Part shown: positions 10,606 to 20,899 of the stretch, piece after piece | Layout of the letters: the number at the start of each line of letters is the position of its first letter | Numbering within the stretch: position 1 is the stretch's first letter | Origin: Oerskovia paurometabola | GTDB taxonomy: Bacteria; Actinomycetota; Actinomycetes; Actinomycetales; Cellulomonadaceae | Direction: 5' to 3' | NCBI RefSeq assembly: GCF_016907365.1 | Contig: NZ_JAFBBV010000001.1 | Location: 2,170,001 to 2,234,000 of the forward strand | DNA: 64,000 nt | The notes under the pieces: model-generated | The model's database searches: none | What the model was told of the DNA's origin: nothing | What the model saw: the letters and a program-made list of their open reading frames with translations, nothing else | Made by a program: the position numbers and the translations under genes

Positions 10606-10881
10606 ATGGCCGAGAAGCCGCAGACCACCGAGATCTCCTACCTGCCGCCGTCGGCACCTCCCACGAACCACGGGCACACCGTCGCGGCCTGGTTCACCAT
10701 GATCGGCATCATCGTGGGCGCGGTCGTCGCAGGTGTCGCCGTCGCGATGGCCCAGGTGTGGCTCTTCTGGGTCGGCATGGTCGTCGTCGCCCTCGCCCTC
10801 GTCGGCGGTGGCGTGCTGCGCAACATGGGGTACGGCCAGCCGAAGCCCGGGGTCGCGCCCCGGACGACGACGCAGCACTGA
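10606..10881 (+). CDS. HGxxPAAW-type small membrane protein
   Basis: A 91-aa protein with the sequence NHGHTVAAW just before its first membrane segment, matching the HGxxPAAW family found beside trp genes in actinobacteria. The Pro of the motif is Val here. Two hydrophobic segments span about residues 30-50 and 54-72, and a short Gly/Lys tail ends the protein. A GAAAGG ribosome site precedes the ATG, and TAGGCT at 10569-10574 could be a -10 element, so it may have its own promoter. Function unknown. Confidence 0.8.
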   Translation: MAEKPQTTEISYLPPSAPPTNHGHTVAAWFTMIGIIVGAVVAGVAVAMAQVWLFWVGMVVVALALVGGGVLRNMGYGQPKPGVAPRTTTQH

Positions 10882-10910
10882 CCCCCCGGGCGAGAGCCCG
10901 GACGTGCCTC

Positions 10911-10946
10911 CACGCGCCGCGCACCATCTCCGGTGCGTGGCGCGTG
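10911..10946. terminator. Hairpin after the HGxxPAAW gene
   Basis: Arms 10911-10925 and 10932-10946 form a 15-bp stem with one G-U pair and a 6-nt loop. A smaller 6-bp hairpin (CCGGGC-gaga-GCCCGG) lies at 10886-10901. There is no T-run, as is usual in this genome. It separates two short genes. Confidence 0.6.
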
Positions 10947-11015
10947 CCGTACCACCGGCAGCAGACCCGGCATCGATCGGGCCGCGCAGCCGTCTCGTAG
11001 AGAGCAGGTCGCACC

Positions 11016-11612
11016 ATGAGCTACCCACCCACCCCCCCGAACGACCCCTACCGCCCCGAGGGCGAGCAGCCCGGTGGCGAGCCGGTGGAGCCGCACGCCT
11101 CGGGGCAGACGCCCCCACCGGCTCCCGGGCACCCCGGCTACCCGACCTACCCCGGGCAGCCTGCGCAGCCCGGGTCGCCCTACGCGACGCCGACGGGGCA
11201 GCCTGCCCCGGGGCCGGTGCCCGGCGGCGAGCAGGGCGGTTACTCGTACCCGCCGCCCGTGCAGCCGCCCTACGGCGCACCCGCGCAGGCCCCGTACGGA
11301 GCCTCGCCGTACCCCGCTCCGGGGGGCTACGGCTACTTCCCCCGCAACGACCTGGGCATCTGGGCCCTCGTGCTGGGCATCGCGTCGTTCGTGCTGTCCT
11401 GCGGGTTCCTCACGGGCATCCCCGCCATCATCGTCGGCACGAAGGCCAAGCGCGCGGTCGAGGCCGGCGAGGCGAACAACGGCGGGCTCGCGCAGGCGGG
11501 TGTCATCCTCGGCTGGGTCGCGTCGGCGCTGTCGGTGCTCGTGATCGTCTTCTTCGTGATCGCGCTGGCGTTCGGGCTGGCGAACGCCGAGTTCGACTCG
11601 ACGTACTACTGA
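11016..11612 (+). CDS. DUF4190-type membrane protein with Pro/Gly-rich N-terminus
   Basis: A 198-aa protein with two parts. The first 110 or so residues are rich in Pro, Gly, Tyr and Gln with short PYG/PAPGG-like repeats, typical of disordered cytosolic tails in actinobacteria. The rest has two membrane segments: IWALVLGIASFVLSCGFLTG, ending near a TKAKRAVEAGEANNGG loop, and VILGWVASALSVLVIVFFVI. That helix-loop-helix pattern is characteristic of DUF4190. The ATG is preceded by GAGAGCAGG. Function unknown. Confidence 0.75.
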   Translation: MSYPPTPPNDPYRPEGEQPGGEPVEPHASGQTPPPAPGHPGYPTYPGQPAQPGSPYATPTGQPAPGPVPGGEQGGYSYPPPVQPPYGAPAQAPYGASPYPAPGGYGYFPRNDLGIWALVLGIASFVLSCGFLTGIPAIIVGTKAKRAVEAGEANNGGLAQAGVILGWVASALSVLVIVFFVIALAFGLANAEFDSTYY

Positions 11613-11653
11613 CGAGACCGACGAGCGGTGCGGGACGAGCGGGGAGCGCGGCG

Positions 11654-12109
11654 ATGACGAGACCACCGGTGTCACCGGCTCCGTCGACGACGGCTCTCGC
11701 CGAGGCAGGCCGGCCGAGCAGGAGCGCCCTGCGCACGTCCCTCGCGGTCGGGGCGGGCGTGGCGGCAGGCACCGTCCTCCTCGCTCTCGTGGACCCGCAC
11801 CAGGGTGGCTACCCGCTGTGCCCGCTGCTCGCCCTCACCGGGTGGGCGTGCCCTGCGTGCGGGGGCCTGCGCGCGACGCACGACCTCGCGACGGGAGACC
11901 TCGCGGGGGCGTGGGCCATGAACCCGCTCTGGGTGCTGGTCGTGCCGTTCCTCGTCGTCGCCTGGGCCCTGTGGGTCCGGCGGGCGTGGCGCGGCACGAC
12001 CGCGAGGGCGGTCCCGCCGTGGGTCGGGGTCGTCGGGCTCGTGGTCCTCGTCGGGTTCGGGATCGCGCGGAACGTCCCCGTGATGGCACCGTTCCTGGGC
12101 CCGGTCTGA
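11654..12109 (+). CDS. DUF2752 domain membrane protein
   Basis: A 151-aa protein. I chose the ATG that follows a GGGGAG ribosome site; the frame is open further upstream but overlaps the preceding gene. It has three hydrophobic segments and the DUF2752 core: CPLLALTGWACPACGGLRA, followed by DLATGDLAGAWAMNPLW. The CxxCG motif and the GxxR-like loop between helices are the family hallmark. Function is unknown, although the family often sits near small membrane proteins in actinobacteria, as here. Confidence 0.82.
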   Translation: MTRPPVSPAPSTTALAEAGRPSRSALRTSLAVGAGVAAGTVLLALVDPHQGGYPLCPLLALTGWACPACGGLRATHDLATGDLAGAWAMNPLWVLVVPFLVVAWALWVRRAWRGTTARAVPPWVGVVGLVVLVGFGIARNVPVMAPFLGPV

Positions 12110-12177
12110 GGTCCTGGCAGGGGTGCGGGGCACGTCTCGCGGGGTGACACGTGTCCCTGGTCACTCTCGGGCGGCTC

Positions 12178-12183
12178 TACGAT
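12178..12183 (+). promoter_or_regulatory. Possible -10 element upstream of trpC
   Basis: TACGAT lies in the 195-base gap before trpC. No good -35 is seen at 16-18 bases upstream. The following 120 bases contain short inverted segments but no run of Trp codons, so no tryptophan attenuator is claimed. Confidence 0.35.
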
Positions 12184-12304
12184 GGCAGGTATCTCCCTGT
12201 CAATGGTTCGCGGAGAGATGCTGCGGGTGACCCGTCACGGTCCCCGCGGACACGCGCGAGCCTCAGGTGGCACGGAGTCGACGACGAGCACGGGGAGATA
12301 TCAC

Positions 12305-13117
12305 ATGACGGTTCTGGAGGACATCGTCGCGGGAGTCCGCGAGGACCTTGCGGAGCGCCAGGCGAGGACGACCCTGGACGAGCTGAAGGAGCGCGCCTCG
12401 CGTGTGCACGGGGCGCTCGACTGCATCAGCCGCCTCAAGGCCGAGGACGCCGTCGCCGTGATCGCCGAGGTCAAGCGTTCGAGCCCCAGCAAGGGTGACC
12501 TGGCGGCCATCGCCGACCCCGCGTCGCTCGCCTCGGAGTACGAGAAGGGCGGCGCTGCCGTCATCTCGGTGCTCACCGAGCAGCGGCGTTTCAACGGCAG
12601 CCTCGCGGACCTCGACGCCGTGCGGGGAAAGGTCGACATCCCGGTCCTGCGCAAGGACTTCGTCGTCACTCCCTACCAGGTCTGGGAAGCCCGCGCGCAC
12701 GGGGCGGACCTCGTCCTGCTCATCGTCGCGGCCCTCGAGCAGACGGTCCTGACGTCGCTCGTCGAGCGCGTCCACTCGCTCGGCATGACGGCCCTCGTCG
12801 AGGTGCACACGCTCGACGAGGTCTCGCGCGCGATCGACGCGGGTGCCCGTGTCATCGGCGTCAACGCTCGCGACCTCAAGACGCTCGAGGTCGACCGCAC
12901 GACCTTCGCGCGGCTCGCTCCGGCGATCCCCGACGAGTACGTGCGCATCGCGGAGTCCGGGGTGCGCGGACCGCACGACGTCATGGACTACGCCCGCTCC
13001 GGCGCGCACGCCGTCCTCGTGGGCGAGGCCCTCGTCACGGACGCCGCGCCCCGTGCGTCGGTCGCCGACCTCGTCGCGGCGGGCTCGCACCCGTCCCTGT
13101 GGTCCGTCCGACACTGA
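12305..13117 (+). CDS. trpC: Indole-3-glycerol-phosphate synthase TrpC
   Basis: TrpC closes the indole ring, converting CdRP to indole-3-glycerol phosphate. It is 270 aa. The ATG has GGGAG eight bases upstream; an in-frame ATG at 12182 would add an unsupported extension. Catalytic and phosphate-binding motifs are present: [13 protein letters not shown] (Lys and Ser), [20 protein letters not shown] (Lys), LIVAAL, LVEVHT (Glu), [10 protein letters not shown] (Asn) and IAESGV (Glu/Ser). It is followed by trpB after 47 bases. Confidence 0.96.
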   Translation: MTVLEDIVAGVREDLAERQARTTLDELKERASRVHGALDCISRLKAEDAVAVIAEVKRSSPSKGDLAAIADPASLASEYEKGGAAVISVLTEQRRFNGSLADLDAVRGKVDIPVLRKDFVVTPYQVWEARAHGADLVLLIVAALEQTVLTSLVERVHSLGMTALVEVHTLDEVSRAIDAGARVIGVNARDLKTLEVDRTTFARLAPAIPDEYVRIAESGVRGPHDVMDYARSGAHAVLVGEALVTDAAPRASVADLVAAGSHPSLWSVRH

Positions 13118-13164
13118 GCAAGCCCCCGACACCCCCAGATCCCGTACCGAGGAGGTCAGGCCGC

Positions 13165-14421
13165 GTGCCCGACGCAACACGTTCCCTGCAGGACCAGCAG
13201 GGCCCCTACTTCGGGGACTTCGGCGGACGCTTCGTCCCGGAAGCCCTGATCGCCGCTCTCGACGAGCTCGAGGCCGAGTACCGCAAGGCCGTCGTCGACC
13301 CGACCTTCCAGGAGGAGCTGGCCCGGCTGCACCGCGAGTACACCGGACGCCCCAACCCCCTCACGGAGGTGCCCCGCTTCGCGGAGCACGCCGGGGGCGC
13401 GCGCGTCTTCCTCAAGCGCGAGGACCTCAACCACACCGGCTCGCACAAGATCAACAACGTGCTCGGCCAGGCGCTGCTCGTCAAGCGCATGGGCAAGAAG
13501 CGTGTCATCGCGGAGACCGGCGCAGGGCAGCACGGAGTGGCCACGGCGACCGCCGCGGCGCTCATGGACCTCGAGTGCGTCGTCTACATGGGCGAGGAGG
13601 ACACCGAGCGCCAGGCGCTGAACGTCGCGCGCATGCGCCTGCTCGGTGCGACGGTCGTCCCGGTCACGATCGGCTCACGCACCCTCAAGGACGCGATCAA
13701 CGAGGCGCTGCGCGACTGGGTCGCCAACGTCGACACCACGCACTACCTGCTGGGCACCGTCACCGGGCCGCACCCGTTCCCGGAGATGGTCCGCGACTTC
13801 CACCGCATCATCGGTGAGGAGGCGCGTGCACAGATCCTCGACCGGATCGGGCGCCTGCCCGACGCGCTCGCCGCGTGCGTGGGCGGGGGGTCGAACGCGC
13901 TGGGCCTGTTCAACGCGTTCCTCGACGACGAGGACGTCGCGCTCTACGGCTTCGAGGCCGGGGGAGAGGGCGTCCCGACCGGCAAGCACGCCGCCCGGTT
14001 CAGCGGTGGCGCCCCGGGCGTGCTGCACGGCGCACGCTCCTACCTCATGCAGGACGAGGACGGGCAGACGCTTCCCAGCCACTCGATCTCCGCAGGGCTC
14101 GACTACCCGAGCGTCGGGCCGGCCCACTCGTGGCTCCACGACCTGGGCCGGGCGACGTACGAGCCCGTGACCGACGTCGAGGCCATGGAGGCCTTCCGCC
14201 TCCTGTGCCGCACCGAGGGCATCATCCCCGCGATCGAGTCGGCGCACGCGCTGGCCGGTGCGCTGCGGATCGGCCGCGAGGCGCAAGCCGCGGGCAAGGA
14301 GGACACCGTGATCCTGGTGAACCTCTCGGGCCGCGGGGACAAGGACGTCGCGACCGCGGCGCGGTGGTTCGACCTGATCGACGCGGACACCGTGGTCGAC
14401 GGCGAAGGGAGCAGCCTGTGA
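13165..14421 (+). CDS. trpB: Tryptophan synthase beta chain TrpB
   Basis: TrpB condenses indole with serine to give tryptophan, using PLP. The 418-aa protein starts at GTG, eight bases after GGAGGT. It begins with the usual [16 protein letters not shown]. The PLP lysine lies in HTGSHKINN, the catalytic Glu in AETGAGQHG, the phosphate-binding loop in [10 protein letters not shown], and the late Ser region in [11 protein letters not shown]. The length and all key motifs are normal. The stop overlaps the trpA start (GTGA), consistent with production of an alpha2-beta2 complex in equal amounts. Confidence 0.97.
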   Translation: MPDATRSLQDQQGPYFGDFGGRFVPEALIAALDELEAEYRKAVVDPTFQEELARLHREYTGRPNPLTEVPRFAEHAGGARVFLKREDLNHTGSHKINNVLGQALLVKRMGKKRVIAETGAGQHGVATATAAALMDLECVVYMGEEDTERQALNVARMRLLGATVVPVTIGSRTLKDAINEALRDWVANVDTTHYLLGTVTGPHPFPEMVRDFHRIIGEEARAQILDRIGRLPDALAACVGGGSNALGLFNAFLDDEDVALYGFEAGGEGVPTGKHAARFSGGAPGVLHGARSYLMQDEDGQTLPSHSISAGLDYPSVGPAHSWLHDLGRATYEPVTDVEAMEAFRLLCRTEGIIPAIESAHALAGALRIGREAQAAGKEDTVILVNLSGRGDKDVATAARWFDLIDADTVVDGEGSSL

Positions 14422-15281
14422 GCGGGACCGTCGGGGGCGTCCGCGCCCCCCACGCGACGTCGGCGCGGATCGACGAGCTGGCGGCGGAGGGGCGTGCCGC
14501 GCTCGTCGGCTACCTGCCCGTCGGCTACCCGAGCGTCGAGGGGACGGTCCAGGCCGCGACGGCGCTGGTCGAGTCCGGGGTCGACATCATCGAGCTCGGC
14601 CTGCCGTACACGGACCCCGTCATGGACGGACCGGTCATCCAGCGCGCGGTCGAGCACGCGCTCGCGGGCGGCACGCGCGTGCGTGACGTCTTCACCGCCG
14701 TCGAGGCCGTGGCCGCGCTCGGGGTCCCCGTGCTCGTCATGACCTACTGGAACCCCGTGCTGCGCTACGGCGTCGAGGCCTTCGCCCGCGACCTGGCTGC
14801 CGCCGGGGGAGCCGGGCTCATCACGGCCGACCTCATCCCGGACGAGGCCGGCGAGTGGATCGCCGCCGCGGACGCGCACGGCCTCGACAAGGTGTTCCTC
14901 GTCGCGCCGAGCTCGACCCCCGAGCGCCTGCGCCTGACGGCGGCCGCGTCGCGCGGCTTCGTCTACGCAGCCTCGACCATGGGTGTGACCGGAGTCCGCG
15001 CCGAGGTCGGCAGCAGGGCCGAGGAGCTGGTCGCCGCGACCCGCGCCGCGGGGGGCGAGCACGTGTGCGTGGGGCTCGGCGTCTCGACGGCCGCGCAGGC
15101 CGCGCAGGTCGGTCGCTACGCCGACGGCGTGATCGTCGGCTCGGCCTTCGTCCGTCCGCTCCTCGGTGACGAGCCGTGGGAAGAGCGCCTCGAGAACCTG
15201 CGCGCTGTCACCCGCGACCTGGCGGAGGGGGTCCGCACGGCTCGCACCGCCGACGGGACCACCGGGCAGGTGACGGCGTGA
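14418..15281 (+). CDS. trpA: Tryptophan synthase alpha chain TrpA
   Basis: TrpA cleaves indole-3-glycerol phosphate into indole and glyceraldehyde-3-phosphate and passes the indole to TrpB. The 287-aa protein starts at GTG within the trpB stop. The TIM barrel includes [28 protein letters not shown] (catalytic Glu and Asp), [43 protein letters not shown] and VGLGVST. The stop overlaps the lgt start by four bases. Confidence 0.96.
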   Translation: MSGTVGGVRAPHATSARIDELAAEGRAALVGYLPVGYPSVEGTVQAATALVESGVDIIELGLPYTDPVMDGPVIQRAVEHALAGGTRVRDVFTAVEAVAALGVPVLVMTYWNPVLRYGVEAFARDLAAAGGAGLITADLIPDEAGEWIAAADAHGLDKVFLVAPSSTPERLRLTAAASRGFVYAASTMGVTGVRAEVGSRAEELVAATRAAGGEHVCVGLGVSTAAQAAQVGRYADGVIVGSAFVRPLLGDEPWEERLENLRAVTRDLAEGVRTARTADGTTGQVTA

Positions 15282-16198
15282 ACGGGCTGGTCTCCGCCGT
15301 CGGGCCCGTGGTCGCCTCGATCCCCAGCCCCTCCGAGCACACCTGGTACATCGGACCCTTCCCGCTGCGCGCCTACGCGCTCGCCATCCTCGCGGGCATC
15401 GCCGTCGCGGTGTGGCTCACGCGCAAGCGGTGGGTCGAGCGTGGTGGCGACGCCGACGACGTCCTCGAGATCGCGTTCTGGGCCGTGCCCTTCGGGATCG
15501 TCGGCGGGCGCCTGTACCACGTCATCTCCTCTCCCGACGCGTACTGGGGCCCGGACGGCGACCCCCTCAAGGCCCTGCGCATCTGGGACGGGGGCCTCGG
15601 GATCTGGGGCGCGATCGCCCTGGGGGCCGTGGGCGCCTACATCGGGTGCCGCCGCCAGAAGGTGAGCTTCCCGGCGTTCGCGGACGCGCTCGCCCCGGGC
15701 CTCCTGCTCGCCCAGGCGATCGGGCGGCTGGGCAACTGGTTCAACCAGGAGCTCTTCGGCAGCCCGACCACGCTCCCGTGGGGGCTCGAGGTCGACCCGA
15801 GCATCGCCGACTACGTGTGCAGCAACGCAGGCCTGACCTGCGGGGCCGGGACGCTGTTCCACCCGACCTTCCTCTACGAGATGCTGTGGAACGTCGCGGC
15901 GGCCTTCCTGCTCATGTACCTCGACCGTCGCTTCAGGCTGGGTCACGGTCGGGTATTCTGGCTGTACGTTCTCTTCTACACGCTTGGCCGCGTGTGGATC
16001 GAGATGCTACGCATCGACGACGCCGAGCTGGTGCTCGGTCTCCGACTGAACGTCTGGACCTCCATCCTGGTCGGAGTCGGTGCGTTGATAGCGTTTATCG
16101 TTGTCGGGCGCCGAAACCCAGGGCGCGAAGAGACAGTATCGCTCGATGCTGCGGAGCCCGAGCAGGCAGATGCTGCCAGACCCGACCCAGGTCGCTGA
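15278..16198 (+). CDS. lgt: Prolipoprotein diacylglyceryl transferase Lgt
   Basis: Lgt moves diacylglycerol from phosphatidylglycerol to the lipobox cysteine of prolipoproteins in the membrane. This matters for the lipoproteins at 1059, 36857 and 39398. It is 306 aa with about seven membrane segments. The family signature is present as GLLLAQAIGRLGNWFNQELFG-type sequence around residue 145, with LPLRAYALAI near the N-terminus and a HPTFLYEMLWN loop. It is translationally coupled to trpA (GTGA overlap). The last 60 codons are less G+C-rich than the rest and end in a charged tail, suggesting a variable, weakly selected C-terminus. Confidence 0.94.
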   Translation: MNGLVSAVGPVVASIPSPSEHTWYIGPFPLRAYALAILAGIAVAVWLTRKRWVERGGDADDVLEIAFWAVPFGIVGGRLYHVISSPDAYWGPDGDPLKALRIWDGGLGIWGAIALGAVGAYIGCRRQKVSFPAFADALAPGLLLAQAIGRLGNWFNQELFGSPTTLPWGLEVDPSIADYVCSNAGLTCGAGTLFHPTFLYEMLWNVAAAFLLMYLDRRFRLGHGRVFWLYVLFYTLGRVWIEMLRIDDAELVLGLRLNVWTSILVGVGALIAFIVVGRRNPGREETVSLDAAEPEQADAARPDPGR

Positions 16199-16219
16199 AG
16201 CATCCGTCTTTTCATAGGC

Positions 16220-16249
16220 GAACCCGCTGGACAACCATCCAGCAGGTTC
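16220..16249 (+). terminator. Hairpin after lgt
   Basis: GAACCcGCTGGA and TCCAGCaGGTTC form a 12-bp stem with one mismatch and a 6-nt loop, 20 bases after the lgt stop. It plausibly ends the trp-lgt transcript. A second, perfect 8-bp hairpin (GCCCGGCC-cat-GGCCGGGC) sits at 16302-16320, seven bases before the gltB ribosome site. Confidence 0.65.
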
Positions 16250-16339
16250 AGTCATGTCCGTTGGGCCGATGAAGTCCCACAATCCCCCAAGTTGGATCAA
16301 AGCCCGGCCCATGGCCGGGCGCCTGTGAGGACGGTGTTG

Positions 16340-19300
16340 ATGACCACGCCGCTGCACCGGGCTGCTGCGCCTACGGCACAGGGCCTGTACGACCCTGTGG
16401 CCGAGCACGACGCGTGCGGTGTCGCCTTCGTGGCGACGCTCCGCGGCACACCCGGACGCGACATCGTTGACGCGGGGCTCACGGCCCTGCTCAACCTGGA
16501 CCACCGCGGCGCCGTCGGCGCCGAGGAGAACAGCGGTGACGGGGCAGGCATCCTGACCCAGATCCCCGACGCCTTCGTGCGGGACGTCGTCGACGTCGAG
16601 CTTCCGCCCGCGGGCCACTACGCGATCGGTATGGCCTTCCTGCCGCAGGACCCTGTGGCTGCGGCCGAGGCGGTCCGGCAGGTCGAGGCCATCGCGGCCG
16701 AGGAGAAGCTCGTCGTCCTCGCCTGGCGCGACGTGCCCGTGACCGCGGACCTCGTCGGGCCGAGCGCGCGCGCCTCGATGCCGACGTTCCGCCAGCTCGT
16801 GGTCGCCGACCTGACCCGCGAGCTGTCCGGCCTCGAGCTGGACCGTCGGACGTACCGCCTGCGCAAGCGTGCCGAGCACGAGCTGGGGCTGTTCTTCGCG
16901 TCGCTGTCCTCGCGCACGCTCACCTACAAGGGCATGCTGACCGTCGCGCAGCTCGAGCCGTTCTTCCCGGACCTCTCGGACCCGCGCTACGCGAGCGAGC
17001 TGGTCCTGGTGCACTCGCGCTTCTCGACCAACACGTTCCCGTCGTGGCCGCTGGCCCAGCCGTTCCGCATGATCGCGCACAACGGCGAGATCAACACGGT
17101 GCGGGGCAACCGCAACTGGATGGCCGCCCGCCAGGGCATGCTCGCGAGCGACAAGCTGGGCGACCTCGGTCCGCTGCTGCCGGTCTGCTCGGAGGGCTCG
17201 AGCGACTCCGCCAGCTTCGACGAGGTGCTCGAGCTGCTGCACCTGTCGGGCCGCTCGCTGCCGCACGCCGTCCTGATGATGGCCCCCGAGGCGTGGGAGA
17301 ACCACACCGAGATGGACCCGGACCGTCGGGCCTTCTACGAGTACCACTCCACGCTCATGGAGCCGTGGGACGGCCCCGCGTGCCTCAACTTCACCGACGG
17401 CACCCTCATCGGCGCCGTGCTGGACCGCAACGGGCTGCGCCCGGGGCGGTACTGGGTGACCGAGGACGGCCTCGTCGTCCTGGCGTCCGAGGCCGGGGTC
17501 CTGGACCTCGACCCCGCCACGATCGTGCGCAAGGGCCGGCTCGAGCCGGGCCGCATGTTCCTCGTCGACACCGGCCAGGGCCGGATCATCGAGGACGAGG
17601 AGATCAAGGGGCAGCTCGCCGCGCAGCGTCCGTACGCGCAGTGGGTCGCCGACAACTCGGTCTACCTCGACCGCATGCCCGAGCGCGAGCACGTCGCGCA
17701 CAGCCCCGCCTCGGTCCAGCGTCGCCAGCGGGCGTTCGGGTACACCGAGGAGGAGCTGCGGATCCTGCTCACCCCCATGGCGAGCACGGGCGCCGAGCCG
17801 CTCGGCGCCATGGGCACCGACACCCCCATCGCGGTGCTGTCGAGCCGTCCGCGGCTGCTGTTCGACTACTTCACGCAGATGTTCGCCCAGGTCACGAACC
17901 CGCCGCTCGACGCGATCCGCGAGGAGCTCGTGACGTCGATCGGCGGGGCGATCGGCCCCGAGCCGAACCTCCTGGACGACAGCCCGCTGCACGCCCGCAA
18001 GCTCATCCTGCCGTTCCCGGTGCTCGACAACGACGAGCTCGCGAAGATCCTGCGCGTCGACCGCGACCCGGCCCTCGAGGGCATCTTCCGGGCCGTGACC
18101 GTCAAGGGGCTCTATCCCGTCGGCGGCGGCGGCGAGGCGCTCCAGGAGCGCCTCGAGGAGATCTTCGCCGAGGTCGACCAGCACGTGGCCGAGGGCGCGA
18201 GCTTCATCGTGCTCTCCGACCGTGACTCGAACCAGGAGCTCGCGCCGATCCCGTCGCTGCTCCTGTCGAGCGCGGTGCACCACCACCTGCTGCGCCGTCA
18301 CACGCGCACCCAGGTCTCGCTCGTGGTGGAGGCCGGTGACGTCCGCGAGGTGCACCACGTGGCCCTCCTGATCGGCTACGGCGCGGCTGCGGTCAACCCG
18401 TACCTCGCGATGGAGACCGTCGAGGACCTCGCCAAGTCGGGCTTCGTCACGGTCAGCCCCGAGCAGGCGGTGAAGAACCTCATCAAGGCGCTCGGCAAGG
18501 GCGTCCTGAAGGTCATGAGCAAGATGGGCATCTCGACCATCTCCTCGTACCGGGGTGCGCAGGTCTTCGAGGCCCTCGGGCTCTCGCACGAGCTCGTCGC
18601 GGACTACTTCGCCGGGACCACGAGCCGCCTCGGTGGCATCGGCCTCGACGTCCTCGCGGCCGAGGTCGCCGCACGGCACGCCGAGGCCTACCCGGCCTCG
18701 GGCAACCACCAGGCGCACGTCCGTCTCACCACGGGCGGCGAGTACCAGTGGCGCCGTGACGGCGAGGAGCACCTCTTCGACCCGGAGACGGTCTTCCGCC
18801 TGCAGCACGCGACGCGCGAGCGCCGGTACGACGTCTTCCGCCAGTACACCCAGCGGGTCGACGACCAGTCGACGCGTCTGATGACGCTGCGCGGGCTCCT
18901 GGAGTTCCAGGAGGGGCAGCGCCCCGCGCTGTCGGTCGACGAGGTCGAGCCGGTCAGCGAGATCGTCAAGCGCTTCAACACGGGCGCGATGTCCTACGGT
19001 TCCATCTCGGCCGAGACGCACGAGACCCTCGCGATCGCGATGAACCGCCTCGGCGGACGGTCGAACACGGGCGAGGGCGGGGAGGACTCCGAGCGCCTGT
19101 ACGACCCGGAGCGTCGCTCGAAGGTCAAGCAGATCGCGTCGGGCCGCTTCGGCGTCACGTCCGAGTACCTGACCAACGCGGACGACATCCAGATCAAGCT
19201 CGCCCAGGGCGCCAAGCCCGGCGAGGGCGGTCAGCTGCCGGGACACAAGGTCTACCCGTGGGTCGCCAAGACGCGTCACTCGACGCCGGGCGTCGGGCTC

Positions 19301-20899
19301 ATCTCCCCGCCGCCGCACCACGACATCTACTCGATCGAGGACCTGGCGCAGCTCATCCACGACGCCAAGAACGCGAACCCGTCGGCTCGCGTGCACGTCA
19401 AGCTCGTGAGCGAGTTCGGCGTGGGCACCGTGGCGACCGGTGTGTCCAAGGCGCACGCGGACGTCGTCCTCATCTCGGGGCACGACGGCGGCACGGGCGC
19501 CAGCCCGTTGACCTCGCTCAAGCACGCGGGCACCCCGTGGGAGCTCGGCCTGGCCGAGACCCAGCAGACGCTCGTGCTGAACAACCTGCGAGACCGCATC
19601 GTGGTCCAGGTCGACGGTCAGATGAAGACCGGGCGCGACGTCGTGATCGGTGCGCTGCTCGGCGCCGAGGAGTTCGGCTTCGCGACGGCGCCCATGGTCG
19701 TCTCGGGCTGCGTCATGATGCGCGTGTGCCACCTGGACACGTGCCCTGTCGGCGTCGCGACGCAGAACCCCGAGCTGCGGGCCCGCTTCACGGGCAAGCC
19801 GGAGTTCGTCGTGAACTTCTTCGAGTTCATCGCCGAGGAGGTGCGGGAGCACCTGGCCCGCCTCGGGTTCCGTTCGATCGAGGAGGCCGTCGGCCACGTC
19901 GAGGCGCTCGACACGCGCAAGGCGGTCGAGCACTGGAAGGCCCAGGGTCTCGACCTCGGGCCCGTGCTCGAGAAGCCGCAGCCGGTCGAGGGCTCGTCGC
20001 TGCGCAACACGACGACGCAGGACCACGGTCTCGAGCGCGCGCTGGACAACCAGCTCATCGCGCTGGCGACCGACGCGCTCGAGAACCGCGAGCCCGTGCG
20101 CATCGCCCTGCCGATCCGCAACGTCAACCGCACCGTGGGCACCATGCTGGGTCACGAGGTGACGAAGCGGTACCGCGGCGAGGGCCTGGCCGACGACACG
20201 ATCGACGTCTCCCTCACGGGGTCGGCCGGTCAGTCGATGGGCGCGTTCCTGCCGCGAGGGATCACGCTGCGCCTGTTCGGCGACGCGAACGACTACGTCG
20301 GCAAGGGGCTGTCGGGCGGACGCATCATCGTCCGTCCGGACCGTGCTGCGGTCCTCACGGGGTCGAGCAACGTCGTCGCGGGCAACGTCATCGGCTACGG
20401 CGCCACGTCCGGGCAGATCTTCCTGCGCGGCCTGGTGGGCGAGCGCTTCGCGGTCCGTAACTCCGGTGCCACGCTCGTCGTGGAGGGCGTGGGCGACCAC
20501 GGCCTGGAGTACATGACCGGCGGCTCGGTCGTGATCCTCGGTCCGACCGGACGCAACCTCGGCGCGGGGATGTCGGGAGGCACGGCCTACGTGCTCGACC
20601 TGCGCCCGCAGGCGATGAACACGACCGGGGTGTCCTCGGGCGAGCTGCTGCTCGACCCGCTCGACGACGCGGACGCCGCGCTCGTCGAGGGCCTGGTCCG
20701 GACGCACCTCGAGGAGACGGGCTCGACCGTCGCGGCCGAGCTGCTCGAGGACTTCGACGCGGCCCGCGCTCGCTTCACGCGCATCCTGCCGGCCGAGTTC
20801 GCCCGCGTGCGCAAGGCGCTCGCGCAGGCCGAGCTCGACGGTCTCGATCCTGCCGCCCCCGGCGTGTGGGACCAGATCTTGGAGGTGGCCCGTGGCTGA
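16340..20899 (+). CDS. gltB: Glutamate synthase large subunit GltB
   Basis: GltB makes two glutamates from glutamine and 2-oxoglutarate, with electrons supplied through GltD. The 1,519-aa protein starts at ATG, nine bases after GAGG; an earlier in-frame ATG (16292) lacks support. A short propeptide precedes the nucleophile Cys in [12 protein letters not shown], the Ntn glutaminase N-terminus. The FMN/2-oxoglutarate barrel has the 3Fe-4S ligands in [17 protein letters not shown]. The C-terminal GXGXG beta-helix follows ([30 protein letters not shown]). The end overlaps gltD by eight bases. No nitrogen-control site was recognised in the 141-base upstream gap. Confidence 0.97.
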   Translation: MTTPLHRAAAPTAQGLYDPVAEHDACGVAFVATLRGTPGRDIVDAGLTALLNLDHRGAVGAEENSGDGAGILTQIPDAFVRDVVDVELPPAGHYAIGMAFLPQDPVAAAEAVRQVEAIAAEEKLVVLAWRDVPVTADLVGPSARASMPTFRQLVVADLTRELSGLELDRRTYRLRKRAEHELGLFFASLSSRTLTYKGMLTVAQLEPFFPDLSDPRYASELVLVHSRFSTNTFPSWPLAQPFRMIAHNGEINTVRGNRNWMAARQGMLASDKLGDLGPLLPVCSEGSSDSASFDEVLELLHLSGRSLPHAVLMMAPEAWENHTEMDPDRRAFYEYHSTLMEPWDGPACLNFTDGTLIGAVLDRNGLRPGRYWVTEDGLVVLASEAGVLDLDPATIVRKGRLEPGRMFLVDTGQGRIIEDEEIKGQLAAQRPYAQWVADNSVYLDRMPEREHVAHSPASVQRRQRAFGYTEEELRILLTPMASTGAEPLGAMGTDTPIAVLSSRPRLLFDYFTQMFAQVTNPPLDAIREELVTSIGGAIGPEPNLLDDSPLHARKLILPFPVLDNDELAKILRVDRDPALEGIFRAVTVKGLYPVGGGGEALQERLEEIFAEVDQHVAEGASFIVLSDRDSNQELAPIPSLLLSSAVHHHLLRRHTRTQVSLVVEAGDVREVHHVALLIGYGAAAVNPYLAMETVEDLAKSGFVTVSPEQAVKNLIKALGKGVLKVMSKMGISTISSYRGAQVFEALGLSHELVADYFAGTTSRLGGIGLDVLAAEVAARHAEAYPASGNHQAHVRLTTGGEYQWRRDGEEHLFDPETVFRLQHATRERRYDVFRQYTQRVDDQSTRLMTLRGLLEFQEGQRPALSVDEVEPVSEIVKRFNTGAMSYGSISAETHETLAIAMNRLGGRSNTGEGGEDSERLYDPERRSKVKQIASGRFGVTSEYLTNADDIQIKLAQGAKPGEGGQLPGHKVYPWVAKTRHSTPGVGLISPPPHHDIYSIEDLAQLIHDAKNANPSARVHVKLVSEFGVGTVATGVSKAHADVVLISGHDGGTGASPLTSLKHAGTPWELGLAETQQTLVLNNLRDRIVVQVDGQMKTGRDVVIGALLGAEEFGFATAPMVVSGCVMMRVCHLDTCPVGVATQNPELRARFTGKPEFVVNFFEFIAEEVREHLARLGFRSIEEAVGHVEALDTRKAVEHWKAQGLDLGPVLEKPQPVEGSSLRNTTTQDHGLERALDNQLIALATDALENREPVRIALPIRNVNRTVGTMLGHEVTKRYRGEGLADDTIDVSLTGSAGQSMGAFLPRGITLRLFGDANDYVGKGLSGGRIIVRPDRAAVLTGSSNVVAGNVIGYGATSGQIFLRGLVGERFAVRNSGATLVVEGVGDHGLEYMTGGSVVILGPTGRNLGAGMSGGTAYVLDLRPQAMNTTGVSSGELLLDPLDDADAALVEGLVRTHLEETGSTVAAELLEDFDAARARFTRILPAEFARVRKALAQAELDGLDPAAPGVWDQILEVARG

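Noticed and set aside
12110..12304. Possible tryptophan attenuator before trpC
   Set aside because: No leader peptide with consecutive Trp codons and no clear terminator/antiterminator pair. Only a weak -10 is reported.
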